Positions 18,407 through 28,732 of a stretch of DNA of 64,000 nt are shown here, piece after piece (within the stretch, counting starts at the first letter, position 1; every line of letters begins with the position of its first letter). The position numbers were made by a program, and so were the translations under genes. A model generated the notes under the pieces. The model ran no database searches. It was not told the DNA's origin and saw nothing but the letters and a program-made list of their open reading frames with translations. This DNA is from Parietichytrium sp. I65-24A. Its lineage: Eukaryota > Sar > Bigyra > Thraustochytrida > Thraustochytriidae. Location of the stretch: positions 162,815 to 226,814 of the forward strand of contig BLSF01000066.1 in the NCBI GenBank assembly GCA_012862575.1. The letters are read 5' to 3'.

Positions 18407-20053
18407 TCATTTAAAGGCTTCTGCTGTCACCAGGACAAGCAGAGTACCAACATACAACGTAGACAGCACAATGGCGTCCAAACTTGCAAGTGCAGGCTTT
18501 CGAAGTGCCTCCACATGGCTTTTGGTGTGAATGTGTCGCAGGCAGAGCGCAACAAACACTGCAACAAGCAAACAGAGTAAGACCCCCGTCAGCATGATTC
18601 CACTCATGCCACCATCCTCGGAAGAGATGCTGAGCACCATATCTTTGTGCTGCACCAGATTGAATAGCAAGAATGGGAAGCCAACCCCAAATAAAACATT
18701 TATGATTTGCGCGCCAATGGCGTTAGCGATTGAACTCGGGCCTTCTCCTTTCTTGGCTACGGAAACGCTCGAGAATAAATCTGGCACTTGTGCCCCAAGG
18801 GCTAGAATGGTTAACCCCGCAATATGGTGCGGGAGGCCGACCAGATCTGCAAATGCAGAAGTCAACAACAACACGACTTCACTGAAAAGAGACACATACA
18901 CTAGCGAGACGAGCATGGTCAAAGGCCACTCATTGCCAATCTCAATTTCGGGCCCGTCGTCTGATTCACCTTCGTCGTCTTCTCGTATCGGCGGGCAGAG
19001 TGGAGGAATGGTGTATCGGAACAACAACCGAAGTGGATGTGACGCGACCCCAAGCATCGCCGAAAAGTAGCTTTCTGCGTCCTCAAGCTCCTTTTGTGCC
19101 TCGTAAACCAACGGATCAGCAACGTCGTCCAGCCCACCAAGGGGCTGATCACCCAACGTCTTGTATCTGTGCAAACGCAAGGATGAGTCGACACCGTTTC
19201 CATTGTGCTGAAGGAGCTCTGTTCTTTCATTTTGTAGCTCTTCGTCGTCGTCTTCATCTGACCATGCGGGCAAGCCACCATCGTCCTGCTTCGTTGTGTG
19301 GCTATGCCTATGGCCATGGCTATGGCTATGGCTATGGCTATGGCCATTGCTGTGCGCGTGCAAGTGAGAGTGAGAAGGATGGTCCGCGCTAGCATTGCCA
19401 TGCTCCGCGTCTTCTATATCGTCACGCGGATCGTGGTAGAACTTTCCCAGAATTTTGAGCGCCACCAAGTACAGGAGAAAGACTACAAGCATGGCCACAT
19501 TTTCCACAACTCCAAATCTGCCCCTCGCTGCGAACGCCACAAACATCGCCACCGCAATTACGTAGAATCCAACGTCTCGCAGCAAAGGAACAATCTCAAG
19601 CTTTAACACCTGTCCCTTGGACACGAGCACACACGCTGCTGGAACCACCGTGTAGGCTATAATTCCTGAACCTAGCACAGCGCCAAGAGACATGTCAACA
19701 TTGCCGTGCGCAGTTGCCACGCAGTTGATCATGATCTCCGGTGCCGAAGATCCCAGGGCCAGAAAGGTCGCCGCGGCCACATCGTGCGGAATCTTGGCCC
19801 TCTCCACAAGCTTTTCCAGTGCCGGCGCCAAGTATTCGTCGCAGACCACCGCCAGAGCTACAAAGCTCGCTAAGATGCCGAGTCCATATGCAATCACCAG
19901 TGCCACGCTCTCAAGGCCTGAGCCAGAGTGCCCAATAGCCGGACTCTCAGCAACGCTCGCGTTCGCATTCACAGGCGAAGTCGAAGTCGACGCCACTATG
20001 ATCTCATCAGCTGCTGCTACGCCGCACAAGAGCACAAACACCAAGTGCTCCAT
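18407..20053 (-). CDS. NCKX-like cation/calcium exchanger (CaCA superfamily)
   Basis: 548-aa antiporter moving Ca2+ across a membrane in exchange for a monovalent cation. ATG 20053 gives a cleavable-looking signal (MEHLVFVLLCGVAAADE); the frame upstream has no ATG. Alpha-1 repeat: ALGSSAPEIMINCV, with the Ca2+-liganding Glu at about residue 105. Alpha-2 repeat: LTILALGAQVPDLFSSV, with the ligand Asp at about 425. About eleven hydrophobic segments flank a large cytosolic loop that contains a His-rich run (alternating His-Ser/Gly, about 225-255) and an acidic patch, probably a metal-sensing loop. At the alpha-2 position 27 residues after the ligand Asp, where NCKX2 has the Asp needed for K+ transport, this protein has Asn (GAQIINV). 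It may therefore be a K+-independent Na+/Ca2+ or H+/Ca2+ exchanger. Superfamily certain; ion specificity inferred. Confidence 0.92.
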   Translation of the reverse strand: MEHLVFVLLCGVAAADEIIVASTSTSPVNANASVAESPAIGHSGSGLESVALVIAYGLGILASFVALAVVCDEYLAPALEKLVERAKIPHDVAAATFLALGSSAPEIMINCVATAHGNVDMSLGAVLGSGIIAYTVVPAACVLVSKGQVLKLEIVPLLRDVGFYVIAVAMFVAFAARGRFGVVENVAMLVVFLLYLVALKILGKFYHDPRDDIEDAEHGNASADHPSHSHLHAHSNGHSHSHSHSHGHRHSHTTKQDDGGLPAWSDEDDDEELQNERTELLQHNGNGVDSSLRLHRYKTLGDQPLGGLDDVADPLVYEAQKELEDAESYFSAMLGVASHPLRLLFRYTIPPLCPPIREDDEGESDDGPEIEIGNEWPLTMLVSLVYVSLFSEVVLLLTSAFADLVGLPHHIAGLTILALGAQVPDLFSSVSVAKKGEGPSSIANAIGAQIINVLFGVGFPFLLFNLVQHKDMVLSISSEDGGMSGIMLTGVLLCLLVAVFVALCLRHIHTKSHVEALRKPALASLDAIVLSTLYVGTLLVLVTAEAFK

Positions 20054-21040
20054 TGTGTGCGCCGCTACTTTTGTCAAATTCTTCGCCCTCTACTTCTCCG
20101 TCCTCCTTTTAATGATAGATCAACAAGAAAGACCGAAAGCGGGGAGAACTAAAACAAGAGCAAAGACAATAGAAGATCCAAAACCCACTCCTGATATATT
20201 GATGTGTTGATATGTTGATGTGTGCCTTGCTGAAATAGGCCAGAGATCAACGGCCAATAAAAGCCAATAGAAACCAATGGAAACCAATAGAAAACCAAAG
20301 CAAGCCCCGGCACGGAGAGAGCGAGGCTCAAATGACTCGAATATCGATCCACGAGCGCTAGAATATACGGATTCCGAGAGGCCAGATGGATTATATTCGG
20401 ATGTTTCGTATGTTTCGTATGAGCCCGTCCCAGCCCAACCAAAACCTTTTGCACCAGACCGCCAGATCGCCAGATCGCCTTCTGATTCGCCCCACACCTG
20501 CGACCAAACCGCCCGCTACGCTAAACTTAGTCCACGCGCTAAGAGACCTTGTCGAGTACCTCTCTGCTCCCCCGCAGTACGCGCCGGGAGAGGGAAGGGG
20601 TGCGAGGACCCGCTGTTTGACGGACGCTAACCACTCTTAGCGGCTGGTAAGAAGAGACCAGGGGAACGCTTTTGTTTTAGAGGGGATGATGAAAATCCCG
20701 GTAAGGATTGGTATGGCGGAGAGTGACCGACAAGGTCAAACTTTTGCGTTCCCCAATGGGAAAGAACTGGTAACTGGGTACTACCACTTCGTTAATTAAA
20801 GGAGTAGTACTGAGTGAATTACTCAGTACCGGTAACACCGGTAACCAATGGTAACAACCACCACCTGCGAGCTAAAGTTCTCCACAATTGTTCGCTCCCA
20901 TTCGTCCCTGTTCCTCGCTCCCATTTTTCCAGGCGGGTCCTCGCGTACCGACTGCGAGTACACCGGCCGGTCCCCCGCAGCCCCCTCACCCTGTCCTACT
21001 GAAACTCCTAGAACCCCCTACGCGCCTGCGAGAGCCCGCC
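20054..21040. other. Divergent promoter region of exchanger and M13 peptidase genes
   Basis: About 990 bp between two divergent start codons. No gene is visible. There is a cluster of near-identical AGAAACCAATGGAAACCAATAG-like units at about 20262-20300, with CCAAT boxes on the plus strand, and a short palindromic ACCGGTAACACCGGTAACC at about 20827-20845. Either could be regulatory, but that is only inference. Confidence 0.4.
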
Positions 21041-24000
21041 ATGGGCGACTTTCTCCGCGTGGCGCAGGCGGATCCGGATGAGGATCTCTTCTCATCATTC
21101 CACTCAGAAGCAGCTGCTGCTCCGGCGAGCGAGGACACCAACGCGGCCGTATTCTCACGCATAGCGCCGACTACCAAGTTTGCTAGTGTACGCGGGAAGA
21201 ACAAGGGAGCTGTTCTTTCGGCCCAAGATGGTGATGAGGATGAGGATGATGGTGATGATGAGCAAGATGAAGATGAAGATGAGGACGGATTGTTCCTGGG
21301 CGAAGGGCATTTCGAACTGCGCAGCGGGGGACTGCCCTCTTCGTTTGCGCACCCGCACGGTGCTGGGTCGTACCGTCGTCCGCGCACGTTCCTGGAACGC
21401 TCGCTGTGCGCGATGGTGGTGTTTCTGGTGATGGTTTTGGTTTCGGTTTCCTTGTCGTTTTCCTTTTCGGGTTCGTATTCCTCCAAGCCGGCGGCAGCGG
21501 CTTCGGGTTCCAGTCCGGGTTCCAGTCCCGGTTCTCGCGGGCAGAGCCCGGTCCCCACGGTGGAGTGCGAGACGACCGGATGCGTCCATGTAGCGGGAGA
21601 GTACCTGGACGCGCTAGGAGCGGAGCCATGTGAGGACTTTTATGCGTTTGTATGCGACGGTTGGGCTCGGCGACATGAGATCGAAGCATCGGAAATGGCC
21701 AGATCCGTGTTCAGCGTTGTTACGGACGCGAATTTGGCCACGCTCAGGACATTGGTGGAGGAACCCGAGGAGAATGGCGCGTCTGCGAGGAATGTGGGTT
21801 CTGCAGAGGAGGACCTGGGTGACAAGCCTCGTGCGTTCTACCAGTCATGCATGGATGTCCACGAAATTGAGGCGGCTGGCAATCAGGCTCTCTTCGAACT
21901 CGCAAAGGATGTGGGACTTGCAGATTGGAACGTGCCGGGGGCGGTACTTCACAAGTATCACTTGCGGAGAAAGCTCCTTGAAGACGGCGCGAATGGGCAT
22001 CGCGAAGGTAGAAGAGTTGCCAACGATACGGCCGACTCGCAGCTGACCAGTGGGGAAAACTTCAGGTCTTCTGAGGATTCAAGCTACAAACGAATTCAGA
22101 ACATTACGGAAACACCAACCCCTGCGCCCAGCAAGCTCCCGACCCACGCACCGACTACTGCTGCGCCCAGCAAATTCCCGACCCACGCACCGACTACTGC
22201 GGCACCCAGCCGGAGCCCAACGCAACACCCCACAACGGAATCGCCCTGGGCAGATGATGATCATGTGAAGAGAATGAACATTCTGGGCAACCTGCAACGT
22301 TTAGATATTGCCTCGATGTTGGACATCGGGGTGGGGGCCGACCACCACGATTCCTCCCGGCTTATCATGTTTGTTGAGCAGGCGCAGCTCTCTTTGGGGT
22401 CTCTGGAAAACTACCTCATGCCCGAGGACGACTTTTTTAGAAAAAGTAAAACCGAAGCCATGAGAACATACATGTCTAACCTTTTAGGGATGTGGGTACC
22501 CGATAGTGAGACTGAGCAAAATGATCTGCTGCATAGAGCAGAGAAAATGCTGCTTTTTGAGAGAAGCATGGCCGAGATCATGCTGCACCCGGCAGACCGA
22601 AGGGATCCAGTAAAAACGTACAACCCTGTAGAGTTGAAGAAGATTGACAACAAGGTCATGCCAATGAAGAAGTTCTTCCAAAGCTTTTGCGAAGAGATCT
22701 TGACGGCAAAGGAGCGAAGCCAGCTTCTCAAGACAGTGGTGGTGGAGTCCGTGGACTACCTGCCGAAGCTTGCCAACGTCATCTCCCTGCAGTCAAAGTC
22801 CACTGTGCACGACTACCTTCTCTTTGGTCTCACAAACAGTTTTGTTGTACATCTCGGAGAGCAGGAGCGCAGTTTCGTCACCGACCTAGACAAGAGCATG
22901 TTCGGGTTGGAGAGCGAAAAGCCTCGCTGGATGCTCTGCATGTATCGGACTCAGTTTTACACGGGCATGCTTTTGGGCAGAATGTTTGTTGACGCCAAGT
23001 TCTCGGGCTCCAGTAAGGCAGCGGCTGAGGACACGCTCAAAATGATTCAAGATACTTTTAAGTCCACCTTAAAGGAAATTACGTGGATGGACAACAAGAC
23101 CAAGAAGGCTGCAATGGCCAAGATTGCAAAGCTCGGACAAAAGCTGGGCTACCCCGACTTTATCATGGACGATGAAAAATTGAGCGAATTGTATGCCTCT
23201 TATACGGTAGATAACCTCCACTACTTTGCAAATGTAGTGAGCGGGCGCAGGTATATATCTAGGACCGCCCTGGAAAAATTGCGGAGACCAGTCGATCGCT
23301 CAGAGTGGCACATGGACACCTTTGATGTGAACGCGTATTACAGTCCTTCCAAAAACGAAATGGTTTTCCCGGCGGGAGTTCTTCAAAGGCCTTTCTTTGG
23401 CTCGGATTTGCCCGGCGCGATCAACTTTGGGGCGATCGGAATGGTCATGGGCCACGAGCTGGTAAGTCTCTCTTTTTGCGTCCTTGTTCGCCTTTCATTT
23501 GACGTTGTGTAGTTTGGCTGGGAGGGAGATGTGCCGCTAACGGAAATGTGTCATGGTTCTTCTTCACTCTTTCCCTCCTCATCCCGCTGCGTAGACTCAC
23601 GGTTTCGACGACAACGGAGCACAGTATGACGCTGAAGGCAATCTTAAGTCATGGTGGGAACCCGAGACATTGCGTACTTTTAAAGAAAAGCGCGAGTGCC
23701 TTGTTGAGCAATACTCGAAATTTAAAGTCGGCGATCAATTTGTAAACGGCCAATTGACTCTTGGAGAGAATATTGCAGATAACGGTGGAGTGAAGACGGC
23801 ATTCAAGGCGTACAAACGCTGGGTAGCCTCTCAACCTCTTTCAGAGCAAGACGTCCGCCTACCAGGTTTGCCCAACCTCTCAAGCGATCAGCTGTTTTTT
23901 GTCGCTTTTGCTTTTCTTTGGTGTGGTCAGACGCGCGAAAGCGTAGAGGAGGAATCTGTAAGAACGGACCCGTAAGTTTCAGCTCTCAGGTAAAGGGCAG

Positions 24001-24188
24001 AGTTTCGCGTTGTTTCAGTGTCTGACAAGAAGAGATGAATCTCACACGCTGTTATTTAAAAACGTAGCCACTCGCCTCGAAGATGGCGAGTGATTGGCTC
24101 CCTTCAAAACTCTGAGGATTTTGCGCAAGCATTTCAATGCCCTGTCGGCTCTTTTATGAACCCAGAAACAAAGTGTTCTGTTTGGTAG
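21041..24188 (+). CDS. M13 (neprilysin/ECE-type) zinc metallopeptidase
   Basis: Type II membrane endopeptidase, 972 aa in three exons (21041..23461, 23595..23971, 24068..24188). ATG 21041 has a strong context (GCCATGG). The N-terminus is cytosolic and very acidic; the TM anchor is at about 120-145. The ectodomain begins with M13-N motifs ([13 protein letters not shown]). The catalytic HExxH is split by intron 1: exon 1 ends GHEL and exon 2 begins THGFDD, giving HELTH. The third zinc ligand is in ENIADNGG. Exon 3 supplies the family C-terminus, HSP...WRVIGSLQN...[11 protein letters not shown] ending CSVW; a terminal Cys-x-Trp is diagnostic of M13. An unusual Thr/Pro/Ser-rich, mucin-like repeat ([10 protein letters not shown] units, about 355-405) is inserted in the helical N-terminal lobe. 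Likely cleaves extracellular or lumenal peptides. Confidence 0.95.
23462..23594 (+). other. M13 peptidase intron 1
   Basis: 133-nt phase-0 intron, donor GTAAGT, acceptor GCGTAG preceded by a pyrimidine-rich tract. It divides the zinc-binding HExxH motif between Leu and Thr. Joining the exons restores [11 protein letters not shown]. Confidence 0.92.
23972..24067 (+). other. M13 peptidase intron 2
   Basis: 96-nt phase-2 intron, donor GTAAGT right after RTDP, acceptor CGTAG. Joining gives RTDPHSP followed by the conserved M13 C-terminus. Without it the frame stops at 23975 and lacks the essential end of the fold. Confidence 0.9.
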
Positions 24189-24516
24189 ACCCGGCCTTGA
24201 CGAAGTGTCCGACACATCGCCCAAGTGCCAAAGACACGTATATATATAAGCAACTGGTTTGATGTGGGGCATACACCGCTGTAATGTATATTGGTGTCGG
24301 TGTGAAATGAAGATTAGTACAATTGTCAACTAGGCTAGCAGCTCCATCCAAAGCTTGCAATGTGACAGCCCTGCCCTGCTCCTGAACCAAAAGTTTACCT
24401 ACTTTCACAACTCAAAATGAACGTGTTTCTTTCTTCATGTTATTCAGACTTCGAAATTCGTCTTCAACGGACAACCTTGGGCGTAACCGTTGGTGGAAAG
24501 AAATAGAGCGCGGGTG
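24189..24516. other. Convergent 3' intergenic region
   Basis: About 330 bp between the 3' ends of the M13 peptidase (+) and aldehyde dehydrogenase (-) genes. It has a short TATATATA run near 24240. No gene is seen. Confidence 0.5.
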
Positions 24517-26088
24517 TTACAGTTTGCTTCTTCCGCCCCCTTTCAGCGTGGAACGTAAAATATACATGCCCAGAAGCCCGATAGCAACGTTCTTGCGGTC
24601 TGAAAGCAGACTAGAAACCTGAGAAAAATAATAATGGATTGCGGGGGAGAGTGCCGTGGTCATTACGGTTTGGTCAAACGCAGAGTATGGCGGGTAGCGC
24701 AAAGGCGCGTCGAGCATGTTTACTCTGCGCACCACAGCTTTCTTGTGAACAAAGCAGTCAAAACTGTGCTTTCCGTGGTAAGAACCCATTCCTGACGCAC
24801 CAACACCGCCAAATGGCAACTCCGGATTGGCAAGATGTACAACAACGTCATTGATGATTGCCCCACCCGATGAGGTGAGTCGCAGGACACGGTCTGCAAC
24901 TTCGCCATCAGTCGTGAAGCAGTACAATGCCAAAGGCTTCTCTCTTGACCGAATAAATGGAAGGACCTCCATATCCAGGTCACTGTAGCGGAATATTGGC
25001 ACGAGAGGGCCAAAGATCTCATCTGACATGAGCTGCGATTGAGCAAACGCATTCATGTCGTTTTTAAAGTCAAAGAGAGTTGGCTCCATGTACATGTCAT
25101 CGGCGTCATGCTTCCCCCCATGAACGATGTAGCTGCTGTCAACATCGATACACTTCTTGAGCCGCTCAAATGCGCTGTCGTTGATCAGACGGCCGAACCA
25201 CTCGGATCTCTGGGGATCTTTACCGTAAAACTCGAGCAGCGCGTGCTTGACTTCTTTGATGAAATCATCAGCTACCGCTTCGTGGACCATTAGGTAGTCT
25301 GGCCGCACACAAGTCTGCGATGAATTCATGAACGCCCCCCACGCATATCTGTGTGCGGCGACGTAAAGATCCGCGGTGCGGTCTATGATGCAGGGAGATT
25401 TGCCCCCAAGTTCAAGGACCACGGGCGTAAGATTCTCCGCAGCTGCTCGAGCAACCACTTTGCCCACGAATGGGCTGCCCGTGAAAAAGATCATGTCCGT
25501 CTTGACTTTGAGCAAAGCATTGGTCACATTGCGATTGCCTTCCACTGCAGCAATGCAGTCAGGGTCCATGTAATTATTGATCGCTCTACAAATCGCGTGC
25601 GACGTGCTCGCTGCGTACGAGCCAGGCTTCACAATCACGCAATTACCCGCCGCGATCGCACCCACCATTGGCTGAATGGAAAGGAGGATATTGTAGTTCC
25701 AGGCGCCAAGGATGAGACAAACGCCAAGGGGGTCCTTTTGTATATAGCTCCGAGCAGGCGCGTTAAGCAGCCCAGTGCCCACAGCCTCATCCGCGGTCCA
25801 CTCCTCTAGATGTTTGAGCGCGTCGTAGATCTCCTGGTGAATCAAGGCAATCTCTTGCATAAAGACCTGAAAACGATCTTTGCGCAAGTCCTCGAACACT
25901 GCCTGTGCCAGGTCATCCCTACACTCCACCAGCATGCGATCCAGTGCACGTAGCTGCGCAGATCTCCAAGCCAGCGACCTAGTCTTGTCGCTGTTGAACG
26001 AATCTCGAAGCTTGTGGACCAGTAGCCCAATGTCCTCAGGATCCATGGAGGCCTCTAGGCTCCCTGCATGCTCATTTGGCTTCGGCAT
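24517..26088 (-). CDS. Fatty aldehyde dehydrogenase (ALDH3-like), membrane-anchored
   Basis: Oxidises medium/long-chain aldehydes to fatty acids with NAD(P)+. 523 aa from ATG 26088; the frame is open further upstream but has no ATG. The NAD-binding Rossmann part holds FTGSPFVGK (about 205), the general-base Glu is in VVLELGGKSP (about 228), and the catalytic Cys is at about 260 in SSQTCVRPDY. The class-3 GxG-type ending PELPFGGVGASGMGSYHGK is followed by FDCFVHKKAV, typical of ALDH3. A C-terminal extension with a hydrophobic segment (NVAIGLLGMYIL) and a basic end (RSTLKGGGRSKL) resembles the tail anchor of microsomal ALDH3A2, so an ER or peroxisomal membrane location is likely. It neighbours other lipid/redox genes on the same strand, but no operon is implied. 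Confidence 0.93.
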   Translation of the reverse strand: MPKPNEHAGSLEASMDPEDIGLLVHKLRDSFNSDKTRSLAWRSAQLRALDRMLVECRDDLAQAVFEDLRKDRFQVFMQEIALIHQEIYDALKHLEEWTADEAVGTGLLNAPARSYIQKDPLGVCLILGAWNYNILLSIQPMVGAIAAGNCVIVKPGSYAASTSHAICRAINNYMDPDCIAAVEGNRNVTNALLKVKTDMIFFTGSPFVGKVVARAAAENLTPVVLELGGKSPCIIDRTADLYVAAHRYAWGAFMNSSQTCVRPDYLMVHEAVADDFIKEVKHALLEFYGKDPQRSEWFGRLINDSAFERLKKCIDVDSSYIVHGGKHDADDMYMEPTLFDFKNDMNAFAQSQLMSDEIFGPLVPIFRYSDLDMEVLPFIRSREKPLALYCFTTDGEVADRVLRLTSSGGAIINDVVVHLANPELPFGGVGASGMGSYHGKHSFDCFVHKKAVVRRVNMLDAPLRYPPYSAFDQTVMTTALSPAIHYYFSQVSSLLSDRKNVAIGLLGMYILRSTLKGGGRSKL

Positions 26089-26905
26089 CTTTCCAGTCGT
26101 CAGTTCCGAGGATCTGCAGAGAGCAGCACCACACGACAAACGAGTATTCCAGCTTTCGGCCGAGGCGGCTCGTGCTCTCCAAACCGGATTCGTGCCCTCG
26201 CTCACGGTCGCGCCCTTGGGTAACTCGTCGCAGCACCTGCAACAACAATAACCGCGATGCTCGAAGCCGCTATGCTCCCAGCGAACTTGAAGGTCAACTT
26301 GACGAAATGCGAAGCCTCTTGCAGGTCTGTGCCCTCTGTCAGTTCTGTCATTGCCAGGACACGAGTTGCAGACTTATGCAGACTTTGTCCGATGTGCTTG
26401 CAATGCCCACATCTCACGTACCGATCTCGCCGTTCGAGGAGGTAGGTGATCATTTGCTCGCCTTCTTCTACCCAGCACTCAGGCAAGAAGGTAGAAGTAT
26501 CATGATAGGACGGAGGCAATCATCCTTTCTCTTTGAGGTGATTGCGTCTAGGCTAGGCTAGAGCGCGCTGACAGAGAGTAGTTGCACAGTAGGCAAGGCT
26601 TATCATGCCTTTTGCATTCCCAATCCTCGATCCGAGGCAATGTTTGTTTTTAGTTAAAAGGATGTAGTCTTGTTTCTTTTGAGATTTGGATTATGATTGA
26701 TTGCATCGTTGATTGTCAAGACCGAGATCCCGGGCGAAGACATTTGAGAGTGCCTGGTAGTGCGTCCATCTGCGAGCTGCGGAGTTTGGAGAGCTTCGAG
26801 GTAATACAGCGTTGAAGCACCCTAGGTCGGGGGACACGGTGAACGAGAGAGGGAAAGTGAGACGTCTTTTTGAGTCAATAACGAATAGAATCCATGTGGG
26901 TCGAC
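26089..26905. other. Intergenic, nothing recognised
   Basis: About 820 bp between the 5' end of the aldehyde dehydrogenase gene and the 3' end of the nitronate monooxygenase gene. Short open frames lack ATG starts and family motifs. Confidence 0.5.
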
Positions 26906-28074
26906 TCATAGGCGCGAGAGAGACTTGACTCTTGCGGCGTTTTCTTCCAATACTTGACAAGCTTCTGCCATCATCGCCTCGATAATGTCTTTAGCCGGCT
27001 CGACCTTCTTGATGCCTCCAATGCCTGCCATCGCATCGTTAGTTAGTCGCACTGTCATTAATCAACTCTTTTCTACTCATATATATAGCAGAGAGGTCCA
27101 AAACGAGAATAGCACTTACACTGCCCGGCATACTGCGGGTATGTCCCTGCGAGGTCAAAATGCTCGCCCTTCTCCCTGGCGGCATGTACATCGGTTTTGT
27201 ACACGATCTTGCCCTTGCTCTCAAGCTCTTTGATTCGATCGCGCTTGTTGGTCTCGTAGTCCATATTGTACCCATTCTTCACGCAACGCACTGGTCTACC
27301 CGTGTAAATTGTGGTCCTCAACGTGTCGGAACAGTCGCTCTTGATCACCAGCTCCTGGTGCAGAGCGGAGGCGCCGCTCTCCTTTGCAACGATGAAGCGC
27401 GTACCAACCCACACCCCTTGAGCCCCGAGAGAAAGAGCCATGGCGAGGCCGCGTCCGTCGTAAATCCCGCCTGCAGCGAGGACGACCACTGGCGTTCCTT
27501 TGATCGTTTTGTGGCCTTTGCACTTGTCCACGACTTGGGGGACAAGCACACTCGTTGCAATCTCTCCGGTGTGGCCACCAGCTTCGTGTCCTTGGGCAAT
27601 GATGATGTCAGCACCCACTTTGAGGGCCTTCTCCGCATGCTTGGGGTGACCAACCATGTTGGCCACCAGGATCCCGGCTCCATGCAGACGGTCCACGATG
27701 TGCTTTGGTGGGACGCCGACTGCGGAAACGAAGAGGGAAGCGCCTTCCCGGATGATGATGTCCACCAACTCATCAAGCTGCCCACGGGTGTAGTCCTTGT
27801 TCGTCTTCCTGGCCGATCCGCCAACCTGCGGCAGGAGCAAGTCCACGCCAAAGACGCCTCCGGGGTTCATCTTCTCCTTCAGTTCGCGAACGTCTCGCTC
27901 CAGCTGCTGCGGGGTCTTCATCACGCCGCCAATCACTCCGCACCCGCCGCAATTCGAAACAGCTGCTGCCAGTTCGCTGTTGGAAATCTTGGCCATCCCC
28001 GCCAGCATAATGGGATACCTGATTCCCAAGAGCTGCGTCAGCTCGGTCTCAACCGTGCGAGATGTGTGAGACAT
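26906..28074 (-). CDS. Nitronate monooxygenase (2-nitropropane dioxygenase family)
   Basis: FMN-dependent flavoprotein that oxidises alkyl nitronates, a detoxification role. 357 aa from two exons (28074..27120 and 27024..26906). ATG 28074 (MSHTSRTVETELTQLLG) is the first Met in the frame. The TIM-barrel core shows LGIRYPIMLAGMAKISN, NCGGCGVIGG and the FMN/active-site motif GHEAGGHTGEIATSVLVP, then PVVVLAAGGIYDGRGLAMAL and GAQGVWVGTRFI. The C-terminal part YPQYAGQ joins exon 2 (IGGIKKVEPAKDII...), restoring the family ending in which YAGQ precedes a Gly-rich turn and a helix. Substrate range is unknown. A perfect 47-bp tandem duplication lies 135 bp upstream of the start. Confidence 0.92.
27025..27119 (-). 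other. Nitronate monooxygenase intron
   Basis: 95-nt phase-1 intron with donor GTAAGT and acceptor GGCAG. Splicing replaces a spurious CKCYSRFGPLCYIYE ending with a helix-forming C-terminus that matches the family. There is no strong polypyrimidine tract. Confidence 0.85.
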
Positions 28075-28732
28075 GTCTATATCTATGTCTGCGTCTGCTC
28101 CTTCTCCCCTGCTGCGCTTGCTTCGATAACGTAACGCGTGGTGTTGGCCCACTGCCGTCTGTGTCTCTTTCTCGGCACCTCTTGGGTCGACTCGAAAGCT
28201 GCCAAGTACTAACAGTGTAAAGTCTCTTCGCTCGGAAGATGCCCGCTACCTCGTGCTAACAGTGTAAAGTCTCTTCGCTCGGAAGATGCCCGCTACCTCG
28301 TGCTACCTGCCACCTTGTGCTGTCACACGCTGTCAGACCGTCCTTTGGCTCGGCCTCTCCTAAACAAGCCGGTAGGCTCACTTATCTCCTGTGCACAGGT
28401 TGATGCAAGCAAGCATAGTAGGCATAGTGTGAGGCAGGAAAAGATTGCTTTTGGGCTATAGAGATGGGATCATCCCTCTGAATGGAAGCGCTCAAGCTCC
28501 TTAGAAAAGCAGGCGCGAGAGCGCTTCGTGCATGGATCAACGGGATGCAGAAACGATCGTAGCGCCAGAGCTAGTTGAACAAACAGAGGTGCCCTGTGCT
28601 CGCGATCAAGAGCTTCAAACTTGTGTCATTGTTTAGACTTTGCTAATAATATGAGGGCGGAGCCAACGAGTTTCTCAGTGGAATTTAAGCAAGATGAAAA
28701 GACATGAAGGTGGAGGAACTCTGGTAGTTGTT
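28075..28732. other. Intergenic region upstream of nitronate monooxygenase
   Basis: About 660 bp. Apart from the 47-bp direct duplication listed separately, no gene or other repeat is seen. It includes the 3' flank of the acyltransferase gene. Confidence 0.5.
28209..28302. repeat. Perfect 2 x 47 bp tandem duplication
   Basis: Unit 1 is 28209-28255 and unit 2 is 28256-28302. Both begin CTAACAGTGTAAAGTCTCTT and end CTACCTCGTG, with no mismatch. It lies in the presumed promoter/5' leader of the nitronate monooxygenase gene, so it could double a regulatory site or be a recent replication slip. Confidence 0.95.

Noticed and set aside
6003-24188. EEF1AKMT4-like methyltransferase and ECE-type M13 peptidase on one scaffold, recalling the human EEF1AKMT4-ECE2 readthrough locus
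   Set aside because: They are over 14 kb apart, on opposite strands, with four genes between; coincidence.
28209-28302. CRISPR-like array
   Set aside because: Only two abutting copies with no spacers, in a eukaryotic nuclear context.
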